Source of the DNA: Edaphochlamys debaryana | Lineage: Eukaryota > Chlorophyta > Chlorophyceae > Chlamydomonadales | Direction of reading: 5' to 3' | Assembly (NCBI GenBank): GCA_016858145.1 | Contig: JAEHOE010000048.1 | Span: 496,001-560,000 of the forward strand | Length of the DNA: 64,000 nt | Shown: positions 11,450 to 23,490 of the stretch, piece by piece | Numbering within the stretch: the first letter of the stretch is position 1 | Layout: each line of letters starts with the position of its first letter | Made by a program: the position numbers and the translations under genes | Notes under the pieces: model-generated | Told to the model about the DNA's origin: nothing | Database searches by the model: none | Seen by the model: only the letters and a program-made list of their open reading frames with translations

Positions 11450-12552
11450 TTACTTCTTCTTGGTCGCGGTGCTGGCGGCGGGCTTGTCCTCGTCATCACC
11501 CTTGCGGAAGCCGCGCCACAGGCACAGGCCTGGGGGTGTGGGGGGCATGGGAGCACGTCCGAGGGCCAGGGGTGAGCACAGGGGCGACGGGCACAGGGTC
11601 GGGGGTCCCTATGGGCCTGGTCCTACAAGGGGCACGGTCTACAATGCGGCATTCCGGCTGTGAAGGCGTAGCAGCCAAGCAGGCAGGTTGGCAAAGCCCA
11701 AGCCGGCACATACCCGCCCCACGACCCCCTCAAACCCCCTGCTCCATTCCCCCCCCACCACCACCATGCCCACGTCACACCGTCCCCACCGCACCTGCCA
11801 CTCCCGCATGAACGGCGCTGGCAGCGGCCCAGGGCGCCACCTGGAAGTCCTTCTGCTGAATGCCCTTGCCCACCCAGGCCGCATACGCCAGGTGGGTGAA
11901 GCCGGCGACCTGGGGGATGAGGTGCGACCAAGGTGAGGAGCAAGGTCGTGGGGGAAGGGCAGGTGTCATGGTAGACGCAAGCCAACTACGGCAAGAGCAG
12001 AGGGGCAGCACCTGAGGGCCGTGAGGGGGCCGATGGGGCTGAGGGGGTATGTGCCCATGTCCAGGACTGCAGTTGGGCGGGCGGGCCCAAGTACCCGAAC
12101 CTGATCAGCGCAGCCATTTGCGCATTAAGTGGGAAGCATGCCGCTGAAAGGCGCAGCAAAGCCCGCGGGCGGCAACTGGTTGCGCCCCGGTCGGCATGCA
12201 GGCCTCGCAATCGCGCATTGTTCCGCATACCTTGAGCGCATTCTTTTTGGTCTTCTCCTTGGCGTCCTTGTTCTTCGCCAGGAGGATGTCCCGCACGCCC
12301 AGGCTCACGCACGCAATGCCGACATCGCTGCACCCCAAGGTGCCCCAGCAGCTCTCAAACGTCTTGCCCTTTTCAAACAAACTCGACTCGGCAATTTTAG
12401 TCTTCGGCGCCATGGTTAGCGCGCCCAGACCTGCGAGCGACCAAAAGCCAGCGTAAGCCCCCAACAAATGATCTAGCAGACCACATCACCATCCGACCTG
12501 CCAGCATGACGCCGGATGTCATCAGAGCGTGGTCATCGTTGAGCTTCGGCAT
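11450..12552 (-). CDS. Four-helix membrane protein, tandem copy 2 (149 aa)
   Basis: Model: complement(join(11450..11529, 11795..11909, 12231..12430, 12498..12552)), 150 codons. Exon number, borders and phases match copy 1; exon 2 is one codon shorter. The sequence is very close to copy 1 in the first exon (MPKLNDDHALMTSGV in both), the third hydrophobic segment and the C-terminal WRGFRK block. Most change lies in the loop after the first helix (KTKIAESSLFEKG here). All three introns are open and GT-AG, so it looks functional. Its role is unknown, as for copy 1. The shared promoter block suggests similar regulation of copies 1 and 2. Confidence 0.8.
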
Positions 12553-12828
12553 GGTGTCGGGAGTCGCTTCGTGGGTCGCTGCAGCGCTACAGTTGCAAAG
12601 TGGGAGTTGGGCGACAACGCCAATGAGCGGGCTGTGCGGGTATACAGAGACGCGCTTGCACAGGGAATCCCGGTCTGCGACGCTGACGCGGACTGCCGTA
12701 CTTGCGTCGCGGCGGTTGGGCGGGAAGGAGCGGCCTAGCACATAGGCCCTCCGCACGTGTGCACACGCGCTATTCGCATTCCGTGGGGCTTTCGAGCAAC
12801 CGGGACACCAGGATCGGGAGGGCACGGG
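12498..12828. repeat. Duplicated first exon plus promoter (partner at 10421-10757)
   Basis: This is the second member of the duplicated block: the first exon of copy 2 and about 275 bases upstream. It lacks a few bases relative to its partner and carries scattered substitutions. Confidence 0.85.
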
Positions 12829-13800
12829 TGGTGGGAAAGGCGGGCAAAGAGGGAAGGCTCGCAAGCTCCCAATGAGAGACACGGCGCTGAGTTGCGCGGC
12901 CGAGCCGGCCGTGTGGGCGTGTGTGGGTCAGAGGCACCGGCATTGTGAGGCTCGAGAGTCGAGACCGGCTTCAGACCTGCTGCACTCAGCTGCATGGGGC
13001 GTCATGCCACGGGTCATCGCTGGTGGGTGACGCACAGGACGGGTCTGCGCCCGGTGTGAAGTTACGCCCGGGTTCCGCTGGAGTGGCTGCTGTCACGTGT
13101 TAGCGTACGGTAACGTTTGAGGACATGGTCCATGGTGCGCTGGCTGCCGGCACCTGGAGCAAGCAGGAGCCAGGAGGTGTTCTGGGCCTGTGCCCGCTGT
13201 GCCCCTCCCCGCGCTGAAGTACCAAGCTTCGGGGCCAGGGGGCCGAAGGGAGCCCGCCAAGCTGTAAAGCCAGGAAGCACGGACACACAGGGAGCCTTGG
13301 GGCCCTGCCCCGAGCGCCAATCGTTGCATTAAGAGTTACAGCTTAAACGGGTTGTCATCCAGCTCGCCGGACCCGCCATGTGGCTTATGTTGCTAACATG
13401 CAATGCCTTATCTCTACTGTCGTATGTATACAAGTTACCAGACACGACGTTGTGCTGTGTGATGTGCGTGCATGCTGTGCGTGCGTGCGTGCGCAGCGAA
13501 ACTACGGAATGACTAAAGACGGAACCCAAACGGTTCGCAACCCCACTCGGGGCCGCTCCATGACGCCATCAACCCTTGCTGCGGGCAGAACCACGCGGCG
13601 CACCTGCCCCCCTGGCTCCAAGACAGCTTCCGCCCTTACACGCCCTGCCATCCTCGAACCGCAACCGGGGACCGCTCCTCCTCGTACTGTCCCACCAAGG
13701 CCCGCTTTCACACCACCCGGTACCGGTAGCTGCTCCTCCACGCACTGTGCCGGCCGCACCGCACGGCCCTGCCCTCGAAGGCCCTCCCTACGCCCCCGCT
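12829..13800. other. Intergenic between four-helix copies 2 and 3
   Basis: No convincing exon on either strand. It contains the 3' UTR of copy 3, with minus-strand TGTAA at 13336-13340. The rest appears to be single-copy spacer. Confidence 0.35.
13336..13340 (-). terminator. TGTAA poly(A) signal for four-helix protein copy 3
   Basis: Plus-strand ttaca about 460 bases past the stop codon at 13801-13803. Confidence 0.3.
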
Positions 13801-14938
13801 CTACTTATTCTTGGTGGCGGGCTTGTCCTCATCGCCCTTGCGGAAGCCGCGCCACAGGCACAGGCCTGGGACCGGTGGGCAGGGCAGGCGGAGGAAAGGA
13901 CGGTTTAGCGGTAGGGTCACGCCGGTTGATAGGCAGGGCCCATTGAAGGCCAATCTCTGCACCCAGCCAAACCGGCAGCGGAATGCTTCGATGCTGCCGC
14001 ACAATACGCGAGTGAGAGGCACCTTCCGAACAGCAGGCCAACCTTACTGTACTCATGACCCAGACAAGAAAGGGAAAGCCCCCCCGAGCCCCGACAAAGT
14101 GGAGAGGCGAGCACGCTCAGGGTCCGGCCCAGAGCCCCCTCACCTGCGACACCCGCGTGCACGGCTCCGAAGGTGGCGCCGGCGGGGATCTGGAAGTCGC
14201 CCCGGCGGGTGCAGTTGCCGGCCCAGGCCGCGAAGGCCAGGTGGGTGAAGCCGGCGACCTGCCGGGTCAGGGGCGGGGCCGCGGGGGGCAGGGGAGGTCA
14301 GCGGATGGAGGGGTTGCATGCAGTCGGACCGCTGGACCGGGCGGAAGCCGGGGGGGTGGTTGGGACGTGCGCCTATCTGGCGGTTTGTCACGGGATGACT
14401 GGCGATCCTCCGTGCAAACCCACAGCACAGGTGCAGCGCTGGGGCGGAGCCCAGCACAGAAGCGGTGTTAGCGGGCGAGGCACCCGGGGCGCCGGGGCCG
14501 TGTCGAGGCGTGTCGGAGCTTTGCACCTTGGCCCGTGCCGCCGACGTGGCAACCTTGCCCCGCACACCTTGAGCGCATTCTTCTTCGTCTTGTCCAGCGC
14601 GTCCTCGTTGGCAGCGAGCACAATATCGCGGGCGCCGAGAGCCATGCTGGCAATTCCTACGTGCTCCGCGCCGACAGCTCCCCAGCAGTCCGCGCACTTC
14701 TTGCCCTCTCCCTTGATGAGCACCGGCTCCGTTGTCCACTTGTGCAGCGGCTTGGCAGCAGCGAGGGCGCCCAGGCCTGCGACGCGGTGGCGCAAGCTCG
14801 CTCGCGGCCGGGATGCAGGTGCACGCGCAAGCGAGCGCGCTTACAGAGCGCAAGAGAAACGGTACTTGGCTCACCCGTCAGCACCACTCCGCTGGTCATG
14901 AGGACGTGGTCGTCCTTGATAGTGAGCTTCTTGCCCAT
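13801..14938 (-). CDS. Four-helix membrane protein, tandem copy 3, diverged (150 aa)
   Basis: Model: complement(join(13801..13865, 14144..14258, 14568..14776, 14875..14938)), 151 codons. Intron positions and phases are those of copies 1 and 2. The first exon reads MGKKLTIKDDHVLMTSG, longer by three residues than in the other copies, and the C-terminal exon is shorter (ends DEDKPATKNK). Conserved elements include LMTSGV, GLGAL, CWG, VGI, ARDIVLA, KKNALKVAGFTHLAFAAW and HAGVAGLCLWRGFRK. The third loop differs: GNCTRRGDF replaces GKAIHQKDF. The upstream region is unrelated to the promoters of copies 1 and 2, so its regulation may differ. It is probably the older branch of this three-gene array. 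Confidence 0.8.
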
Positions 14939-16361
14939 TTCGTGTAACGCTGTCGGAAGTCGCTCGGCGAGGTTGAGTAACGACGCAACGACCAAGTGGG
15001 TCACAAGCTTGAGCGATCGATAGAGTTTATGTGTGCTCGTCGGGGCTCTGCAGCTTGCGCGGCGAGTTCCGAGACTACTAGTGCCATACCGGATGGTGCC
15101 GTACGTCATGATGTCAGCGGTTGGGATGCCAGCGCAGCACGCTAACATACAGGACTCTGCTCCAGCACCCTGAGCTGCTAATGTCCTCCTGCACAAGGCG
15201 CGGCGGCGCAAGGCAGAAAGCGTGGGGACCGCGTCAGCGGTGGCTGCGTGTCGGAAGCTGGCGCACACAGCACGTTCCCTAACGTTCGAGGTTCGACACG
15301 TCCGTCCAGCGGGGTCCAGCGCGCCACCAGGCTTCAGCGGGACAGGTCACACGGCGATCAGTCCCCCCTGTACGGCCATGCTACTCAAACACTAGATGCA
15401 GACCTTACTACCGCAATCAGAGAGAACGAGGCTGCTGGCCGGGTGTGCCTAAAGTGGGCGGCGGGCTGGAGGCCCCGCTGTGTCTACTCTCATCTGCTAT
15501 GGCTCCCCTGATGCACCCCTCATCAAACCAGGTGCACTTTGACCCTGACTTCCCAACTGATGCCCCACCTAGCCCTGCCTCTCCCCGTCGACACAACCCC
15601 GGAAAGAGTTGGAGACGGAGCCAGGTTTGACAGAGAGACACCTCAACCATACAACGCTCCCGCGAAAGCCGTGAGGCGGGGCGTGAGCCCACTTCGCTCT
15701 CTTGGTCTCGGTCCCTGCCCTGGGCGATTCCACCCACGTACATACAACGAGCCCACGCTTCCGCTGTCGCCATAGCAGCCTGCCAGCGTTCCACCAGTAC
15801 CAGTTGCGTCCGGACGGCGAGGGGTACACCAGGCCGTGCCCTCGCGCCCTCGTTGCATTGCCCGTCAGGTCAAAATCCCCACCCCAGCTCCAGCCGGGGG
15901 CGCCGGTACGGCCTGCGCCAACAAGGAAGGGGGGCAGGGGCAGGGGACTCCTGTCAGCAACCAATCCTGCATGCATAGTCCGGCCCACCCCTCGCGTAGC
16001 GCACCCGCCTGAAGACCTAGGACGCGGAGCTCCCGCCTGCTCCGGCACGCCGTGTGGAGCTGGGTCGCGATCAACTTCCTCCTGCTTCCTCCTGCGGCCT
16101 GCCCCTCGGGAACCGGCCACCGGCGGGGCTTGGTGGCTCACAGGGGACGGACGCCGCCTGCTTCGTGGCGGCCGCAGGGGTGCCTTTAACACAGCACAGC
16201 TAACGATCATCACGCCCTGGCCTGGCCTTGCTTGCTGCCGGTGGGCGTCTGAAAACGCGTGCGGCAGACTCCTAAACCGCGCCTTGCCGCCATGCCCCTC
16301 CTCCGCTTGCCCGTGTAGGGCCCTTGCCCGCAACACGTCACTCCGACAGCTGGCGCGAGCC
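14939..16361. other. Intergenic, about 1.4 kb
   Basis: This holds the promoter of four-helix copy 3 and the 3' region of the LDAH-type gene. Long open frames occur on both strands, including a 458-codon frame on the minus strand running into the hydrolase exons, but they are compositional and lack family features. No TGTAA was seen for the hydrolase. Confidence 0.35.
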
Positions 16362-18986
16362 TCAGATGCGGCTTCGCAGTACGGTGCCTCCTCCTCCCTC
16401 GCCGCCGGTTGTGGCACACCCCGCTGGCGCCAGGCCCGGGGCCGCGTGCGCCGCCCGCTCTGCCGCTGGCTCCATGCAGGGACGTAGCAGGTCGGCGATG
16501 TGGTCGGCCGCGGCGGCGCTCTGGCGGGGGCAGGTGCAGAAGTCGTGGCGCAGGTCGGGGTGCCACGTGGCCTGGGGAGGGGGGGAAACCAAGAGGCGCA
16601 GGGCTCGGCAGGGTCCGAAAACTGCTGCTGGATGGGCGAAGAAAAGGTTGTTTGACCTCCATGCTGCCCATGCCGCGCCCCACGCGTGCCCCGCCCCGCC
16701 CACACACAGGGTGAGGCCCCCGTGGCTCCCACCTGCAGCCCGGGCAGTCGCTGGCACATGTCCTCCCACTGCTCCCGGGACAGCCACGTGTCCGCCTCGC
16801 AGCCCATCACGTGCAGCCGGGGGCCCAGCGCCGCCGTCACGGCCCAGTCCCAGGGCTGGGTCAGGTCCTGCGGTTGCGGTCCATAGGGGGGTGTGGGGTC
16901 AAGGGATGGGGCACAGGTTGGGGTGGGAATGCGGAGTCGGGGCATGGGCTGGGAATGCCAGAGCCGGTCAGGCTGGGTTGAGTGAGGGCTGCATGGCGCC
17001 GACTGGGAGGAAGGGATGCGGGTGCTCAGCCCTGGCTAAACAGCAGCAGTAGGGCCTCACGCCGTAGCCAATGGGGGGTACCCGAGCGCTTCGCAGGATC
17101 CACACACGCACCCGGAACTCCGTGCTGGCCAGGTACAGGGCGTTGTGGACGGTGGTGCGGCCCAGGCGTGACGCCACCAGGGCGGCAGTCTCGGCGTCCG
17201 CGGCTGCAGTGGAGCATAGGGCAAGCACGCCAGCAGCAGCCGCGACCATGCTCAAATGAGCGACTGTAAGCACTGCCCCTGCCGAAGCCCCGAGGAACGA
17301 GCACAAAGCAAAACGATCCCTGCCCTGAACTCTACTACAAACAAGGCCCCCGCTCCGCTCCGCACCCCCCCCCCCGCCCGAGCTCACCCCCCGTCAGACG
17401 GATGCACCCAGCCAGGAGTGAGGAGGGCAGCAGTGAGGCCAGCGCCCCCACCGCCCACCCCAACTCTTGGTGCCACTCGGCCAGGGCACTGAGGGCCCGC
17501 TGGCGCCAGTTGCCGCCCGTGTTTGCCTCCAGGAAGGGAAACACAGCCACCACCTGGCCAGGAGGCGGTGCAGGGGGAGCTAAACCGGGTCAGGTGCCTT
17601 TCGGCAGTTGGGGGGCCGGGTGCAGGGAGGCAGCCGGCACGACGTCTTTCCAAGGTCCGCGTCCGCGTTGAACCCGGCCGTCAGAGATGGCGGCTGTGGC
17701 AGGCTCGCTGGTCCCAGGGCGCTCCCGCGACCGCACCTTGACCACCCGGGCTGCGCCGCCTGAGCTGCCTGGGGCTGGCGCCGCCTCCCCTGGTCCGCCC
17801 ACGGCGAAGGCCTCGACTGCAGCCACCCCTGACACGGACGCCCCCGGGCCGATTCCCTTGTCACCAGCGGCCGACAGGATCGGTTCCCGCTCCGCAGCGG
17901 GATCCGTAGGCGGACTCGCTTGCTCCTCGGTGTGGTGGGGCTCGGCCCCCGCGAGGCCCTCCACATGCGCCACCGCCTGCGGCCACCGAACCAAGCCGAG
18001 GCGAAACATCTGGTCGTGCAGTGATCGGGAGGATTACAGGCCGGGTTACCGGCCTACTGCCTCAAAAGACCTGCGCAAGCCGCGCTCTCGGCCGTCCCCG
18101 CAGACCCCCCAAGGCTTCCTCCGCACACACGGCGTCCGATTCTGCTCTTCCAACCCGGGATCGTAACCACACCAACGCCCCCTCGTGCCCCCACCACCAC
18201 TTGCCTTGAGCGCCATGTAGGCCCCGATGGAGTGCCCCACCAGCACCGCGGGCGGCCGCCCCGGCCCCAGCACGTGGCCCCGCAGGAACGCCACCTTGTG
18301 CGCCACCTGCTCCGCCAGGGACCACACCTGCAGGGGCGTGGGCGTGGGCGGGGCGCAGCAGGGGAAAGGGTGACCGCGACCGAGCCAGCAAGCTGAAGCC
18401 CGCCCTTCCTGACGGTTCAGGTACTGTACAGACGTAGTCAGACAGCTGCTACTAAGCTCACTGGGAGGACGTTGGCTGAGGATCTTACCCTGCCCTCGTG
18501 GTGGTGCCCTCCGTCGTGCCCCGCTTGGCTCAGGGCCAGCACGCGGGCCCGCCCGCCCAGGGCTGCGTGCAGTCGGGACATGAAGGGGCGGAAGAAGGCG
18601 GCGGTGCCGGGGTTGCCGGGAACCACCACCACCTGCAGCGCGGGAGGGCCTGCGAGGGAGAGCGGGCGGGGACGGTCGTGCCTTCCGAGCTTGAAGGGCG
18701 GAAAGCATTGCGCGAGCACAAGGCTTGTGCATTCACGAGCTGCTTTGTTAGCATGGCTGATAGCTCTCCTCTGTGCGTGCGGGGGGCAGGCGCAGAGCTT
18801 GCGGATGGCTGTGTGCAGATGGCGGGATGTTCTCAGTTCCGTGCAACGCGGCACTGTCCCGGATGTTTCCGTGATTGCTGCCAAGACTGTACCTGAGGTG
18901 CTGGCATCCAGTCCCCAAAGCTCGCTCCGCACGCCCCCAACATCCACGTAGCGAGTCCACACGGCTGCGTCCGAGCTGGCTGCCAT
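16362..18986 (-). CDS. Lipid-droplet-associated serine hydrolase, LDAH type (417 aa)
   Basis: Model: complement(join(16362..16571, 16733..16867, 17112..17203, 17388..17553, 17737..18009, 18205..18327, 18489..18649, 18893..18986)), 418 codons. It is an alpha/beta-hydrolase: oxyanion-side motif VVPGNPG (40-46), nucleophile elbow GHSIGAY with Ser118, likely acid Asp329 in GCEADTW, and His357 in LRHDF near the C-terminus. PGNPG plus GHSIGAY is the hallmark of LDAH (UPF0554/DUF2305), which acts at lipid droplets on neutral lipids or sterol esters; the algal substrate is not known. About 75 residues of Ala/Gly/Pro-rich sequence, low in recognisable structure, are inserted after the nucleophile helix in exon 17737..18009. 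The third exon (18205..18327) uses a GC splice donor. The start at 18986 gives MAASSDAA; an in-frame ATG at 19016 would add ten residues. Confidence 0.85.
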
Positions 18987-19429
18987 GGTGGCTATGAGGC
19001 GCGAGCGCGTTCGCATATGTAGAGATGAGGTATTCAGCGACAGGCGGAAAGGCGACAGACACCATTAGGGTTACACCGATCCCTCCCCCCCGCCTTGTCG
19101 ACTTCGCAAACCCCGCCCGCGCGGAGCCTCCAAGACGCTGCTCAACCAGTGACTTACGCAATCAACGCAACCTCTTGTCGGAACCTCCTGCACCTCGCCT
19201 CGACACCCGCCATCCTCCAGCGCTGAGCCCTCTGCACCCTCCGTCCTGGGAACCAAAGCCGCTCCCTCACGCTCTCCAGCATCCCATCGTCCCCTCCTCT
19301 TTCGCGACTGGTCTGCTTCCTCTCACCTGCTCCTTGGCGCAACCACCACGGCACCACCCCTCCTGCCCTCGACGGTCGCCCGTCGCACACGCGAACTGCC
19401 TTGAGCACGGGCCCCACCCACAGCCCACC
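18987..19429. promoter_or_regulatory. LDAH promoter and P450 copy B 3' UTR
   Basis: Both flanking genes are on the minus strand, so P450 copy B ends into the promoter of the hydrolase. A minus-strand TGTAA at 19071-19075 would end the P450 transcript about 85 bases before the hydrolase start codon. That leaves very little room for a separate promoter. Confidence 0.35.
19071..19075 (-). terminator. TGTAA poly(A) signal for P450 copy B
   Basis: Plus-strand ttaca, 355 bases past the stop codon at 19430-19432. Confidence 0.35.
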
Positions 19430-22400
19430 TCACGCCGCGGTCTGCTGCCTCCTGAGCACCGGCCTCACCCACAGGCCGCCCTTCGGCGACATGGTGATCC
19501 CCACCGACAGCTGCAGGGGCACCTGCCCCGGCTCCAGCTCAAAGCGGAGGCGCTGGTACAGAACGGCCAGGGCTGCCTTGGCCTCCTGGGAACGAGGAGA
19601 AGGCAGGACAAGACAGGAGCGTGTGACGTGGCGCAGTGTGACGCGTCGTAGAGGGCGGGCCGTCCATGGTGCGGTGCTCCTGCCGCCATACCGGTAGGAG
19701 GGCGGCGACACCGCTTTACGTGGAGTCACGCAACGCCTATACCTGCGCCAATGGCTGACACTCCTCGCCCAACCTCCCGTCAGCTAGGAGGATAGGAGCA
19801 CCCTACTCAAGCTCCCCTCACCTCCATCTCCTCTGCACGGGGTTCCACACAGCCCCTCCACAAACCCGCACGCCTCCTCACCTGCATGGCAAACTTCCAC
19901 CCCACGCAGAAGCGGCTGCCGTACCCGAATGGAGCGTGGGCCCCGGGCACCTTCGCGCACACCTCGGGGTACAGAGGGGAGGTCTGCGACAAAGAAGAGC
20001 GCACGCTTCTTTCATAAGCCTCTTCCAGCATTGAGTATCTCTCGTTCTCTCCCAGCCACTGAGCACCACCACCACCCCTCACCGGCATGAATCGCTCCGG
20101 CACAAAGTCGTCCACGCGGGGCCACACGTCGTCGGCGTGGTGGGAGGAGTACATGGACATCATAATCTGGGAGCCGGGCGGCACCGAGTAGGGGCCAACC
20201 TGGACGGGGGCGGGACGGGAGGGGCGGGCGAAGGCTCAGCCTCAGGTCATGTTGCGCAACAGACCGGCCAGGGCCTGCTAGCCCCAAGGTCGTAGGTAGC
20301 GAGAGGGCTGCGTGGATAGCTGGTACGCAATGGAATCAAGCGGAATGGAGCGGGCCGAACCGGACCGGCCTGGACTTGACCCCGCCACACCTGGAACGGC
20401 GCGCCCTTCTCCACCTCCCGATTGATCCCGGGCGCGGGCGGGAAGAGTCGCATGGACTCCTGGAACACTGCCTCCGTGTAGGCCAGGCGGGGGAGGTCGG
20501 CCTCGGTGGGGAGCCTGAGGGAAGAGGGGTCAGGGGCGCAAGACGAGCGGCTGAGGAACCGCCCCTCCAGTCTTCACTGCCAACGCGTCGGCCCCCGCCC
20601 CCCACCTGTCGGGCCCAAGCACGGAGTCCACCTCAGCGATCAGCCGCGCCTCGGCTGCGGTGGCGCGTGGGACGGGGGTGTAAGGAACGTTGGCAGGGGC
20701 CTTAGGGATTCAATCCGGTCGTCCCTTTTCGTTCCCCCCCTCACCCTCGGGGTTGGTCGCCAGGCAATAGACGGCGAAGGACAGGGCGTTGGCGGTGGTC
20801 TCGTAGCCGGCAAGGAGGAAGGTCTGGACCTGTGGGTGATTCCCCGCACGAACGGGTGCACGCTCAGAGCAAATCAGTCCTGCCTGGCATTCTCTGTCTT
20901 GATGGGCCGGGCTTCAATCCTAGCGACGTTTTCCCAACCAAGACGTTCCCCCGCCTTCTGCTGTCCACGGTGGCCAACGAGGGTAGCCCCACCACGTCAT
21001 CCCCTCTTCCCCCCCCCCACCTGCGCCGCCACCTGCAGGTCCGTGAGCCCCTGCCCCGTGGCCTTGTCACGTGCCGCCAGCATGAGGCCCAGGAAGGAGC
21101 CGGGGGACACGGAGGGAGCGGGAGGGTTGCCGCCGGGGACGTCACCGGCGCCCTTGGCGCCTCCATTGGTCAGCACACCATTGCCAGCCTTGGCGTCGCC
21201 CCCATTGGCCTCAGGGCCGTTCAAGGCCCGGGCACTGCCGCCCTCGCGCCAGCTGGAGATGAGGTACATGCAGGCGTTACGGAGGTCAGCCCGGGCCTGG
21301 AAGCAGGGGCAGGGGCGAAACAGAGGGCAGTGGTCGGCAGGAGAGCAAGAACGGCGGCGGAGGTGTGGTGCGGCCTGAAGAGTGTTTAGGCAGGAAGGCT
21401 TGCCCCTGGCCGGGCCAGCCTACGTCAGCACCGGGACCCAACCACCCACACAGCACCGCACCCGCAGGATGCCGGAGAAGGGGCGGTCGGGCAGGGAGTG
21501 CGCCAGGGCCGTCAGCGGCCGCCGCAGCTCGGGGAAGAGGATCGCGATCACCCCGTACCTGCGGGTGGGTAACCCCCAGTGGGAGGGCGACCTTAGGAAA
21601 GCGCGGGGTGTGCATACCGCTGCAGCTGCTGGAGCAGTGTAGTGGCGAGTGCGCAATGCGGGGAACGCGCAAGAGACTGCGCCGTCACGTGCAAGCGGCC
21701 CGCCAGCCACACTAGCAGCCCCACAGGACCAGCCCCACAGGACCAGCGCCACAGCGGCCACAGTGCTAGACCCACAGCACCAGACCCAGACCCACTTGCT
21801 GGCGTTGCGGATGGACGCAAACTTGAACACGTCCCGGCACGCGGCCACCAGCGCGCGGCCAAACTGCTTGTCGTCCTGTCCAGCAGGGCCCTTCCCGGCG
21901 GCCACGAGCGGTGCCGGGGTGTCGTCCGCCTCCTCGGGGTCCTCAGCGGTGTGGAAGTCGACTCTGCGGAGGGTCGGTCTGGTTATGCGCAGATGCAGGG
22001 TGGACTATACACGAGCAGGAGAATACAAAGCTGCTGCCGGTAACCACAAAAGCAACCCCCCTCCTCCCCTACTCTCCCTCCCCTCCCCTCCTCACCCGTA
22101 CGCCGTGGACCCCACCACCTGCAGCGTCATTGCGCCCAGCTCCCGCCACAGGTCCACGCGCCCCGCCCCCGCCGCCCTGCCCGCCAGCCGCCCCGCCAGC
22201 GCCTCCGCGCAGTCCAGCATGCGGGGCAGGTAGCCGGACAGAGAGGCGGAGGAGAAGGCGGGCTGCCAGGAAGAGCGGACAAGGCGCCAGTAGTCGTCCC
22301 TAAGCACACGGCCCCACGTTAGTCCAAACGCAGGAGCACGCACTGTTCCCCAGACGGCACGTCTATCCACACTATCGGACTGCAAAGGCGCCCCGCAGCC

Positions 22401-23490
22401 ATCAACGCTCAACGACCAACCGTCAACATGTGGCCTTTCCATTGTCCGCAGCTCCTGCCCATGCACCCCACCTGGCCGCCACCAGGCCCCAGTCGTCGAG
22501 CTGCTTGAACTCGCCCCTCATCAGGCCATCAAATGCGTAGCGGTTGTGGATCTTGGCGCCGACCTGATGCAGGCACAGATGCAAGCGGTGGGGGCGGGGG
22601 GGGGGGGGAATTGGGGAAAGCGTGGTCGGAGAGCGGCTTCCTGGGTGCTACAGGCTCGCCCCTCCATCGCTGTTGTAATCCCACGCCGCCACCTCGCCAT
22701 TGCCCGCCGCCTCTCTCCTTGGGAGGTATCGTGGGTAGTAGGAGGCCGGGAACCACCACGTTCCTGTCCCTTGCCCACCTGCTTAAGGAGCTCTGGCTCT
22801 GTGACCACCACCATCCAGCTCCGCCCGAGCGCCACCTGCAGACGACCGGGAATGCCGTGACAGGCAGCGCAGCAGGGACCGGGGAGAGGCAGAGGCGCGT
22901 TGATGCGCACGGAAGGTTTGGGCGGGAGCTACCAAGGTTCAGGCCTTGGGGCCCCGCGCAGAAGCCCTCGCACGAACCTTACGAACCCCTCCTCCCTGTG
23001 CGCCCCTCGGGTAGGCCCCTCGAGCCCCCCCACATTGTCCTCCAACCGGGGAGCCACTCCCTCCCTCCCCCCCCTCGCCTTGAACACCGGCCCATAGATC
23101 TTGCGGCACTGGCGGAAGAAGGTGGGCGTGCCCAGGCGGATGATCTGGGGCAGGTGGCCCAAGATGGGCGGAGCAGGCGGCCCTGCGAGGCAAGATGAGC
23201 AACAGACAATAGCCTTGACAATAGCCTTGACATAGCCTTGACAGGCGGGGAGGCGGGGGGCTGCGGGGAACGGCCGGAGGCCCGAATTACCAGTTACTCG
23301 GCCCTCCAACATGACGCGCTAGTTGGCCGCAATGCGTCGCGCCGCGCTTCAAGAAAGCAGCACCTGGGATGTGGCGCAGGCGCCAGCGCTGGTAGAGGTC
23401 GAGCGAGAGGAGCAGCTCGATGCCGACCAGGGCGAGGATGCTCCAGCCGAACCACTTGAGGCCCAGCAGTAGCAGCGCCAGCGGCTCCAT
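19430..23490 (-). CDS. Cytochrome P450, CYP711 clan, tandem copy B (585 aa)
   Basis: Model: complement(join(19430..19585, 19882..19983, 20083..20199, 20391..20514, 20606..20654, 20745..20829, 21021..21296, 21462..21558, 21796..21963, 22096..22299, 22472..22563, 22779..22835, 23079..23182, 23364..23490)), 14 exons, 586 codons. Landmarks: anchor MEPLALLLLGLKW in a single first exon, proline-rich hinge PPAPPILG, I-helix AGYETT (382-387), ESMR (439-442), VPERF (494-498), and heme loop FGYGSRFCVG with Cys526. The C-terminus (PLQLSVGITMSPKG) matches the CYP711/MAX1 style. The exon ending in FK (23079..23182) has a GC donor. Exon 21021..21296 carries a Gly/Asn/Ala-rich insert before a conserved helix (SPGSFLGLMLAARDKATG). 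It is a close paralogue of copy C, about 1.1 kb away and in the same orientation, and looks intact. The substrate is unknown. Confidence 0.9.

Noticed and set aside
15569..16945. 458-codon minus-strand open frame
   Set aside because: It overlaps the last LDAH exons in another frame and has no conserved features. It reflects high GC.
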